In this document: positions 27,446-35,645 of the stretch, one piece after another | Position numbering within the stretch: the first letter of the stretch is position 1 | Layout of the letters: each line of letters starts with the position of its first letter | NCBI RefSeq assembly: GCF_000372725.1 | Contig: NW_005198244.1 | Coordinates: forward strand, 1 to 64,000 | DNA: 64,000 nt | Direction of reading: 5' to 3' | Origin: Emiliania huxleyi CCMP1516 | Lineage: Eukaryota > Haptophyta > Isochrysidales > Noelaerhabdaceae | The notes under the pieces: generated by a model | What the model saw: only the letters and a program-made list of their open reading frames with translations | Database searches by the model: none | What the model was told of the DNA's origin: nothing | Translations under genes and position numbers: made by a program

Positions 27446-29959
27446 ATGCAGCGGATGGGCACGACGCGCGCTCCGGCTCCCAAGCGGAAGCAGCGCCCTG
27501 CGGAGGGCGCCGACCTCCCGTCGTCCTCGACGCACGGCCGCGACGCCGTGGTCGAGTTTCCTGGTCCGGACGAGCTCGACAGCGGCGACGACGACGACAT
27601 GGCGGGCGAGGAGGAGGAGGGCAGGGCGGCGCGGGGAGGGAAGAAGAGTGGCGGGTTCGGCGCGCTCGGGCTGTCGCAGGGCGTGTACAAGTCCGTCCTC
27701 CGCAAGGGCTACCGCGTGCCCACTCCCATCCAGCGCAAGGCGATCCCTCCGATCCTCGCGGGGCAGGACGTCGTCGCGATGGCGCGGACCGGCTCCGGAA
27801 AGACGGCGGCGTTCCTGCTGCCGATGTTCGAGCGGCTCAAGGGGCACTCGACCACGGTTGGCGTCCGCGCGACCGTCCTCTCCCCGACGCGAGAGCTCGC
27901 CCTGCAGACGCACCGCTTCTGCGTCGAGCTGTCGCACTTTGTCTCGCCGCCGCTCCGCTTCTGCCTGCTGGTGGGCGGCGACTCGATGGAGGACCAGTTC
28001 TCCCTCCTCGCCGCCAACCCGGACGCCCTCGTCGCGACGCCCGGCCTGCTGCAGCACCTCCTTGCACCCCGGATGATGGTGGTGTGTGCTCACCCGTGTG
28101 AAGAGGCTGGTCTGTGTAGGCCGGCTGCAGCACGTCCTTCTGGACGCGCAGCTCTCTCTCGGCCGCGTCGAGTACGTGGTCTTCGACGAGGCGGACCGGC
28201 TCTTCGAGATGGGCTTCGCGACGCAGCTGCACGCCATCCTCGCCTCCATGCCGGAGGGGCGGCAGACGTGCCTCTTTTCGGCGACCATGCCGGCCATCCT
28301 CGCCGACTTCTCCCGCGCGCAGCTGCACGAGCCGCAGCTGATAAGGCTCGACCTCGAGACGAAGCTCTCCGACTAAGTAATCAGGAATTAATCACTAATT
28401 AATCACTAAGTAGGCTCGACCTAGAGACGAAGCTCTCCGACTCGCTCCGCGTCGAGTTCCTGCGCGTGCGGCCGCAGGACAAGCAGGCGGCGCTGCTGCT
28501 CACTCTCTCGCGCGTCCTCGAGCGGCAGGCGGACTACCTAGTCACTAGTTCACTCACTCACTGACCAGTAAGCAATGAGGCGCTGATTAGTAATCTCGCA
28601 GGCTCAGACCATCGTCTTCGCCTCGACGCGGCACCACGTCGAGATGCTCCACACGCTGCTGCTCGAGGCGGGCCTCGAGGCAGCCGCCATCTACGGCACG
28701 CTCGACCCCGCCGCGCGCAAGATCGCCCTCAGATCACTAATTAATCACTAGTTAACTACTGATTAACTAAGGCACGCTCGACCCCGCCGCGCGCAAGATC
28801 GCCCTCGGCAAGTTCCGCGCAGGCACGGCTCGGGTGCTCGCGGTGATGGAAGCGAGTTCATAATTGATCAGTGCGTTAATTGATAATTAAGGCAAGGCTC
28901 GGGTGCTGGTGGTGACGGACGTGGCTGCGCGTGGCATCGACGTCCCCCTCCTTGACAACGTCAGAGATAGCCGAGACATAGCCGAGAGGTAGCCGAGAGG
29001 TAGCCGAGAGGTAGCCGAGAGGCAGCCGAGAGGCAGCCGAGAGGTAGCCGAGAGGCAGCCGAGATATCATCGCCGTCGTCGGCGTTGACCTCGCGACCAC
29101 CACTCGCCCAGTCACCATCGTTCACACTGAGAGCTGCTCATGAATAGGTGTTAGCCGAGTTGCCACTCCCCCAGTCATCATCATTCACACTGAGAGCTGC
29201 TCATGACGATGTGTGTGAACAGGTCGTCAACTTTGACTTCCCGACCAAGCCGAAGCTCTTCGTGCACCGCTGCGGCCGTGCGGCTCGCGCGGGCCGCGCC
29301 GGCGCCGCAGCCTGCTCGAGCGGTTGCGCGGGCAGGAGCTGCCTGGCGAGGGACGACGTGGACGCGTCTTTAGGCACGGCCGTCTCCTTGGTCGAGCCGG
29401 AGGAGTTGCCCTACCTCCTCGACCTCTCCCTCTACCTCGGCCGCCCCGTCGCCGCCGTCCCCTCCGAGGCGGACAGCGGCGGCGCTCGAGCGGCGCCTCC
29501 GGACCCCGCCGCAGGCTGCCTCGTGCTCGGCCGCTTCCCCGTCTCGCTCCTCTCGCACGAGGTGGAGCAAGTTAGTTAGTAGTAAATCAGCGAATGACTT
29601 CGCCATTCATCCGCCGTCTCTCTCCTCTCGCACGAGGTGGAGTATGTGCAGGCCGTGTACGCCGAGAGGCCAGAGGCAGCGGAGCTCGCCCGCGTCGCAA
29701 GCCGGGCAAGCATCATGTACCGAAAGACGCGCGGCGCCGCCTCGAAAGAGTCTGCCCGCCGCGCGCGCAGCCTGCCTGCGGAGATTGGCGTCCACCCGCT
29801 CCTCGCCGCCGCCGACGACCCGGCGGCAGAGGCGTCTCGGGTGTCGCTCATCGCGCGACTGCAGACCTTCCGGCCCGGAGCTTCGGGCGTGGGCGGCGTC
29901 GAGGCGTCGGCGGCGATTGCGAGGCGCAAGGCGCTCTCGGCGCCGCGCAGCTTGCCGCC

Positions 29960-30012
<53 letters not shown>

Positions 30013-31033
30013 CCGCGCCGCTGCCGCCGCCCCAGCAGCGCGGACCCGGGCGAGTCGCTGCCTCCGCCTCCTCCGCCGCCTCCTCCTCCGCCGCCTCCTC
30101 CTCTGGCGGCGGCACGCTGGCGGCGGGGGCGCCGAAGAAGAAGGCGAAGAAGAAGTCGGGAGACGACTTTCGCGACGCGGGCTTCTTCATGCCGATGAGC
30201 AAGGAGGCGGCGCCGACCGACGACGCGGAGGAGTTTCTGCGCGTCGGTGTCGGGGACCGCGTCGACAAGCTCGGCGAGGCGGTCCTCGACTTGCTCGAGG
30301 ACGAGCGCGACGGGATCCAGCGCAAGCGGTCGGTGATGCGGTGGGACGCGCGCAAGAAGAAGTACGTCCGCGAGACGCTCGGCCAGGTTGGCGCTGTGGC
30401 GGACCTGCTCCCCAGCCGCGGGGGGAAGAGGCAGCGAGACGAGTCGGGCAACGTGATCTCCGCCAAGAAGGGCAAGGACGGCAAGCCGATCACCGACGGC
30501 GAGCTGTACAACAAGTGGCGCAAGGCGTCCAAGAAGCGGATCCAGGCGCGCGCCGCCGCCCCCCCCCGCCACCCCTCGCCCCCGGTAGCTCCGTCGGCGG
30601 TGACACGATTGCTCCCCCCTCCTCCTCTCAGGCGCCCGGAGAACAAGAGGACGCGCGGGCGGGCGGCGTCGGCGCGTACGCGCAGCAGAAGCAGCAGTCT
30701 CGCCGGTCCAGCTGCCAGCGGCACCTCCCAAGGTGGCGCTGGAGCCTTCTCAGAACCTTCTCGGAACCTTCCGGTAGGTCGGGCGGCCGGTGGCACACCA
30801 AGACGGCACCGCTGCCGAACGCCGACGNNNNNNNNNNNNNNNNNNNNNNNNNNNNNNNNNNNNNNNNNNNNNNNNNNNNNNNNNNNNNNNNNNNNNNNNN
30901 NNNNNNNNNNNNNNNNNNNNNNNNNNNGGGCGGCGGCGGCAAGGGCAAAGGTGGAAAGGGTGGCGGCGGCAAGGGCCGCGGCGCGAAGGGCGGCGCGAAG
31001 GGTGGCGCGAAGGGGAAGAAGGGGAGGCGGTGA
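27446..31033 (+). CDS. DEAD-box RNA helicase, DDX54/DBP10-like
   Basis: Exons 27446-28043, 28120-28345, 28414-28528, 28602-28695, 28772-28822, 28892-28959, 29223-29301, 29374-~29568 and ~29640 onward; the first six sum to 384 codons exactly. Helicase motifs run in order: Q-motif [20 protein letters not shown] with [10 protein letters not shown], motif I ARTGSGKT, Ia [20 protein letters not shown] in [17 protein letters not shown] in LFSATMP, then [14 protein letters not shown], motif [18 protein letters not shown] and motif [15 protein letters not shown]. The C-terminus has [20 protein letters not shown], a polyQ run, and the DBP10CT-like [17 protein letters not shown], followed by a Lys/Gly tail. 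This family acts in nucleolar large-subunit ribosome assembly. The last exon is interrupted by the N gap. Six of seven early introns are GC-AG, each duplicating the next exon's start. Confidence 0.9.
28044..28119 (+). repeat. Intron with downstream-exon duplication
   Basis: GC-AG intron starting GCCTGCTGCAGCACCTCCTT; the exon starts GCCGGCTGCAGCACGTCCTT. The insert has CACCCGTGTGAAGAGGCTGG and ends GTGTAG, a possible remnant of the hairpin family. Confidence 0.88.
28346..28413 (+). repeat. AT-rich spacer intron
   Basis: GC-AG intron: GCTCGACCTCGAGACGAAGC at its start is repeated (31 of 32 bases shared over the full copy) by the next exon. The spacer is AAGTAATCAGGAATTAATC plus ACTAATTAATCACTAAGTAG. 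Confidence 0.95.
28529..28601 (+). repeat. AT-rich spacer intron
   Basis: GC-AG intron starting GCGGACTACC and ending TCTCGCAG before exon GCTCAGACCATC. The insert has TAGTCACTAGTTCACTCAC and TGATTAGTAATC. The duplication is weak here, so it may be an older member. Confidence 0.85.
28696..28771 (+). repeat. AT-rich spacer intron
   Basis: GC-AG intron whose first 35 bases (GCACGCTCGACCCCGCCGCG...) are identical to the next exon. The spacer contains ATCACTAATTAATCACTAG and TTAACTACTGATTAACTAAG. Confidence 0.96.
28823..28891 (+). repeat. AT-rich spacer intron
   Basis: GC-AG intron starting GCACGGCTCGGGTGCTCGCG; the exon starts GCAAGGCTCGGGTGCTGGTG. The spacer contains TTCATAATTGATCAGTGCG and TTAATTGATAATTAAG. 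Splicing restores helicase motif V. Confidence 0.95.
28960..29222 (+). repeat. Composite intron: minisatellite, repeat pair and introner end
   Basis: GT-AG intron between LLDN and VVNFDF. It starts with ~9 units of AGCCGAGAGGT (28965-29065). It then carries a duplicated CATTCACACTGAGAGCTGCT segment (two copies about 75 bp apart) and ends GTGTGTGAACAG, the hairpin-family terminus. Confidence 0.88.
30828..30927. other. Assembly gap (100 N)
   Basis: One hundred N characters interrupt the last coding part of the DEAD-box gene. The round length suggests an arbitrary or estimated gap size, so the frame across it cannot be judged. Confidence 0.99.
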
Positions 31034-31318
31034 GTCTACCAGGCGGGGCGTGTGTTATCACAACGGACAACGATCGCGTCTCTCGTGATGGAAATTTTCT
31101 CGATCGTCGTGTGAGTGGGGCTGTGACGCGCACAACGTACCATTACTAGAACCCGTCCTTCTGGGACTTACCCACCGCAGTACCTGTGGTACGAACCACC
31201 TCGCACCTGCCACGACTGGGGACTGGCCCACGTGTGTGGCGAGCGTGGATCGGGCCGCTCTCGGCTATCTGCCGTCCGAACCCTCAGCCCTCCGCCATTC
31301 GAGCTGGCTACTCAGCCC

Positions 31319-33076
31319 TCAGTCGCGTGCCCCCTTCAGCTCCGCCACCGTCCCCTTGAGCTCCGCCACCTGGTCGAGCGCGTCGCCGAGCAGCCCCTTG
31401 GCCACGCCCAGGTCGCGCAGCTGCTCCACGCCGCCGCTCGCCCGCACCTCGGCGGCGTGGTCAGCCACGAAGCGGCGGCACTGCGCGAGGAGCCGCCCGT
31501 CGCCCGTCGTGTGCGCCGCCTCGAGCAGCGGCACGGCGGTCGCCGGCCCGACGCGCTCATGCAGCGCCTGCGCGCAGAGCAGCTCGAGGCGCGGCACCTG
31601 GTACATCTGCGCCAGCTCCTGCAGCACGAGCGCGCGCCGCGCCTGCTCGCCCTCCCCCTCGCCGAGGTCGAGCTGGTCGGTGCAGAGGTAGTCGATGAAG
31701 GCGGTGAAGCTGGCGAGGTCCGTGTTGGGCACCGTGATTGAGGCGGCGTCGCGCTCCTTCATGCCGATGCCAAACATCTTCCCATAGTACTCGGACCGCA
31801 CGCAGAGCAGGTTCTTGCTCACGTGCTCGAGGCGCTGCTCCTCCTTGCCGACGACGAAGGTGACCAGGCCGGTGGGGAGGGTGGCATCACCCCGCGTCTT
31901 CTTCATGTCGGCAAAGAAGGTGGAGGGAGGCACCACGAGCGGCGCAAAGGAGGGAGGCGGAGGAGGAACAGCCACGCAAACCTGCCAGAGAGCCGAATCA
32001 TTTGTGCGGACCAGAACCGTGCTACCGTCCGCGCTGATGGCGACGTCGAGGGGGTATTGGAATTGCGCCGCGCCGCCCACGCCGTCGGAGCCGCCCTCGG
32101 TGCCGCTGCCGGCGACCGTAGTCACCGCGCCCGTCGCCACCTCCACCCGCCGGATCTTGTGGTTGTTGGGGTCCGCCACAAACAGCGCGCCGCCGTCCGG
32201 GCTGATGGCGACGCCGCATGGGCCGGAGAACTCCGCCGCGCCTCCCACGCCGTCAGCGCTGCCCTGAGCGCCGCTGCCCGCGAGCGTGGTCACCGCGCCC
32301 GTCGCCACCTCCACCCGCCGGATCTTGTTGTTGTCATGGTCCGCCACAAACAGCGCGCCGCCGTCCGGGCTGATGGTGATGCCGACTGGGTTGTGGAACT
32401 CCGCCGCTTCGCCCACGCCATCGGAGCCGCCCTCGGTGCCGCTGCCCGCGACCGTAGTCACCGCGCCCGTCGCCGCCTCAACCCGCCGGATCTTGTGGTT
32501 GTTGAGGTCCGCCACGAACAACGCGCTGCCGTCCGGGCTGATGGTGATGCGGACTGGGTTGTGGAACTCCGCCGCTTCGCCCACGCCATCGGAGCCGCCC
32601 TCGGTGCCGCTGCCCGCGACCGTAGTCACCGCGCCCGTCGCCACCTCAACCCGCCGGATCTTGTGGTTGTTGAGGTCCGCCACGAACAGCGCGCCGTCCG
32701 GGCTCAGGGCGACGCCGCGGAAGAGGCTGCCATCGCCCTCGCAGGTTGCTACGCTACGCACGCGCCCGGCCGCCGACACGTGCAGCAACGAGTCCTTAGC
32801 CGCTACGTACCAGGCGCCTGCGCGATCGCTCGCTCCGCCGCGCAGGTCGTACGGTGCCGGAGGGCCGTCCTCGCCCTGGAGCGGCAGCGTGGTGACCTGG
32901 CCGACGGTGCGCGCTCCAAAGAGGGGCGCCTCGAAGCCGTCCGCGACCGGCACAACCTTGCCCTCTTCGTCGTTGCCTCCGCCGCTGTCCGAGCGGGCTC
33001 GCTTGGCGTGCATATGTGCATGTACCCTAAGTTTCTCCGAGACCTCGCGAGCGGCAGTGTGGTTTGGGCAGGGCAT
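31319..33076 (-). CDS. NHL beta-propeller plus BTB/POZ protein
   Basis: A single minus-strand frame. ATG 33076 is the first; ATG 33013 (MHAKRARSDSGGG) may be the true start. The N-terminal half has NHL repeats of ~55 residues with the pattern ALFVADLNNHKIRRVEVATG and AVTTVAGSGTEGGSDGVGEA. A BTB/POZ domain follows: VTFVVGKEEQRLEHVSKNLL, RSEYYGKMFGIGMKERDA, FTAFIDYLCTDQLDL. A BACK-like helical tail comes next (LELLCAQALHERVGPATAVP) and a short coiled coil (DQVAELKGTVAELKG). BTB proteins often bridge cullin-3 ligases, so the propeller may select substrates (inference). The order propeller-then-BTB is the reverse of the common BTB-Kelch layout. No intron is evident; the NHL blades are near-identical at DNA level. 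Confidence 0.85.
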   Translation of the reverse strand: MPCPNHTAAREVSEKLRVHAHMHAKRARSDSGGGNDEEGKVVPVADGFEAPLFGARTVGQVTTLPLQGEDGPPAPYDLRGGASDRAGAWYVAAKDSLLHVSAAGRVRSVATCEGDGSLFRGVALSPDGALFVADLNNHKIRRVEVATGAVTTVAGSGTEGGSDGVGEAAEFHNPVRITISPDGSALFVADLNNHKIRRVEAATGAVTTVAGSGTEGGSDGVGEAAEFHNPVGITISPDGGALFVADHDNNKIRRVEVATGAVTTLAGSGAQGSADGVGGAAEFSGPCGVAISPDGGALFVADPNNHKIRRVEVATGAVTTVAGSGTEGGSDGVGGAAQFQYPLDVAISADGSTVLVRTNDSALWQVCVAVPPPPPSFAPLVVPPSTFFADMKKTRGDATLPTGLVTFVVGKEEQRLEHVSKNLLCVRSEYYGKMFGIGMKERDAASITVPNTDLASFTAFIDYLCTDQLDLGEGEGEQARRALVLQELAQMYQVPRLELLCAQALHERVGPATAVPLLEAAHTTGDGRLLAQCRRFVADHAAEVRASGGVEQLRDLGVAKGLLGDALDQVAELKGTVAELKGARD

Positions 33077-33123
33077 ATGCAATATGGGGCAGTTTTTCTT
33101 CCTTTCGGGTTTTAAGAAAACGA

Positions 33124-33124
33124 C

Positions 33125-33157
<33 letters not shown>

Positions 33158-33169
33158 GTGTGTGTGCGA
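33124..33169. repeat. (GT)n microsatellite
   Basis: About 22 GT units with one GC interruption, upstream of the NHL-BTB gene and next to the end of the partial tyrosine-recombinase element. Confidence 0.96.
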
Positions 33170-33243
33170 AAACGAATCTGCGAGGCGTGGCCGCTCATGC
33201 GGCCCGATGGGGAGGAGCGGGGCGAACTACGGGGATCGGCTTC

Positions 33244-34278
33244 TTACACAGCCCTTCCCTGCCGGTGGCGGGTCAGGCGCTTCGCCAGCGTCTTTTGGAG
33301 CCTTTGCAACCGGTAGTTGCGTGCAGGATTCGCCACCTTAGTGTCTCGCAGCACCCAGTCGTACCACTTCCGCACCGCACTGATGTTTTGCTCAATCGTC
33401 ACATACGCGTACTTGGTCGACGCCTTGGCCCGCTTCTTTGCCGAACGCTTGTAGATATCGCCGATGCGCTCGCCCCCGCGGCTCTTGTACCACGGCCCAT
33501 TCATATACTCCGCATCCCCGCCCTTTTTGATGGATTCATGCCCTGTCGCCTGCTTCACTGCCCACTCCATGATCGCCACCGGGCTCGGCACACGAGGCAT
33601 TGGAGGCATCTCCGCACTCAAGGTCGACTCCTCATCGCAGTGATTCTGCGGCACCTCCTCATAGATCGGCTCCAACCTGAAGAGCTGTGTTCCTTCTTCC
33701 CTCACCCAATGCATGAAGTCTCCGTGCCCAACGCGGCTCAACCAGTTCCCAAAGTGTCCGACCTTTCGGTCGCGATAGTCCATTGACCGTACCTCCGCGG
33801 CAGCGTCCTCGATGTTAGCATCGAAGTACTCGATAAAGTCGGCCTCGTGCTGAGCCGCGGCGCCGCTATCGTTTGCCGCGTACGCCTCGCGTCCGGGCAG
33901 CTCGTCCAGCGCCGCGTTGCCGCTCGGTCCCAGCCCGTTGATGTGGACCGACCGCCTGCACCACGCCTTCGACTGGAGGCTGCTGGCGCGATCCTGCCCG
34001 GTTCCGGAGCCGTCAACAGGCTTTGGCGTCGAGTGCATCTTCACGCGCCCATACACGTTCCCGGCTGTGGCTGACGCCATCGTGAGCAGCCCTTGTAGGA
34101 GCTGCTGTGCCTTTGACGGCGCCTTGGCCGCCCTCGCCGCCCGCGTGGCGGCCCTTGTCTTGTCGGCCTCCGCTGCTTCAACTATGCGCCTCTGCGTCAC
34201 AGTGGGGCCACGGTTACGCCCCTGCTTAACGGCGGCCGCCGGCGCGCGAACCGGGTAGTACTTGTTCGTCTTGGCCAT
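33244..34278 (-). mobile_element. Partial tyrosine-recombinase-type element (Crypton/DIRS-like), fossil
   Basis: A minus-strand frame of about 340 residues: basic N-terminus (AKTNKYYPVRAPAAAVKQGR), a middle acidic region (HEADFIEYFDANIEDAAAEV), and a C-terminal part, AYVTIEQNISAVRKWYDWVL, that resembles the SAM-like N-terminal domain of tyrosine recombinases. The catalytic domain is not present, so the element looks broken and partial. Family assignment (Crypton or a tyrosine-recombinase retroelement) is by pattern only. Confidence 0.4.
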
Positions 34279-35645
34279 CGCCTGTTTCAATCGCGTGCTC
34301 GCTTCTGGGTATGTTTGCCCTTGGCTACGTTCGTCCTTGTCTCTTACACACGTGGCCGACCTCTTGTGCTCGCACCCTGGAGAATCTCTTTTGCTGTTAC
34401 TCTGCTGCTAGCCTATCGCGTTACACCTTTGTTCTTCACCTTCCTACATACATACATACACCTTGCGGCGAGCATGCCTTGCGGCGTGCAGCCTACGAGC
34501 CTCGAGCGCTGGTCAAATTCTTTTCTCACTTCCCGGCGCGTTGCCCAGACCTCTGTTTTAACCCGGGAGCCTCACCCACAGCGCGTCCACGCTCAGTTTG
34601 CTGCGGTATTTGGCGACCTCCACACAAGCCTCTTTTAAGCATCGCAACTCTCAACTCGCTTTGAGCTCCTCGTACCTTACCTTCCTGCTGCCGCACACAC
34701 GACAACAATCCAACCTGCGCTCACTCAACACCAGCTCAACACTGGGCAGTCACCGGCGCCGTCTTCACCATGTGTGTGTGTGCATGGCGCGCAAGCGCTT
34801 TGAGCTCTCCTTATGCATGGAAGATCTGTCATGCTGTCACAGACCGCCCATCAGAGAGTGCTTTTTGGAGTGTGCGGCCCTCCGGGGTGCACTAGCAGGG
34901 TGAGAGGCTTGCTGCTGCTTGCCACTCCTTTCAGCTCGCCAATCCCCGCCCGCCACAGCCATGCAGCTGGCCCGGCCGTACGCATTCCTTGCCTTTGCAT
35001 GCGCTCGCCATGTCCGTTGTCAAGCCCGAGCTTGGACTTCAGCCCGATAGCTTTCCGGCCGGCCTCCTGTGGTGCTCGCCTGGCGCCACACGCCACCTTC
35101 GAACCCGACCTCTATTACAAGTTGTGATGGCACGGCCAACGGCCCGTCTCCATATGCACGCGGCCTGGAGGTTGCCCGCCTGGTGTGCTTCTCCTTTCGC
35201 CATCGGAACGCTCCTGCCGAGCCTCCCGTCTGCGACGCGTGCCGGTTCCGGGATGGCCAGCGGCAGTGACCTTTCTCTGTGCTTACGTCCCAGGCTTCTG
35301 CCTTCGGTGCCTCGGACGCCTCGGCCATGCACCTCTGAGTCGTGTTGGGTGGACACTGGACAGCGACCCCGCACGCCGACCAACCGCTGTCTCTGAGTGT
35401 AGCGCGATCGCCGGCTTGGTCGCCCTGACCACCGCTGCCAGCCGCTGGCGTCACTGCGTCCCTTTTGTCCCTTTTGCTGCCCCTCTTTGCTCCCTTTTCC
35501 CTCGCCGCGTAACTTGCGCCCCTTTTGAAAACTTTTATTTTGTTATATTAAACCCTTTTTTTCGGGGAGGTTTTTTGAGCTTAGCCTTCGATGTTTTTTT
35601 CGAAACTGGCTGGCCCGCCATCGTTAATTGTTCGCGCCGGCCGCC
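34279..35645. other. Intergenic region with dispersed-repeat fragment
   Basis: No gene supported. TTGTTCTTCACCTTCCTACA with TACATACATACA at about 34428-34461 resembles the 3' part of the dispersed repeat at 49900 and 53905 (GCTGTTCTTCACCTTTCTAC). An AT-rich T-run region (35520-35600) precedes the GPR89-like gene and could hold promoter elements. Confidence 0.4.

Noticed and set aside
31823-33115. 430-codon plus-strand frame over the NHL-BTB gene
   Set aside because: Antisense shadow; the minus strand has NHL and BTB signatures.
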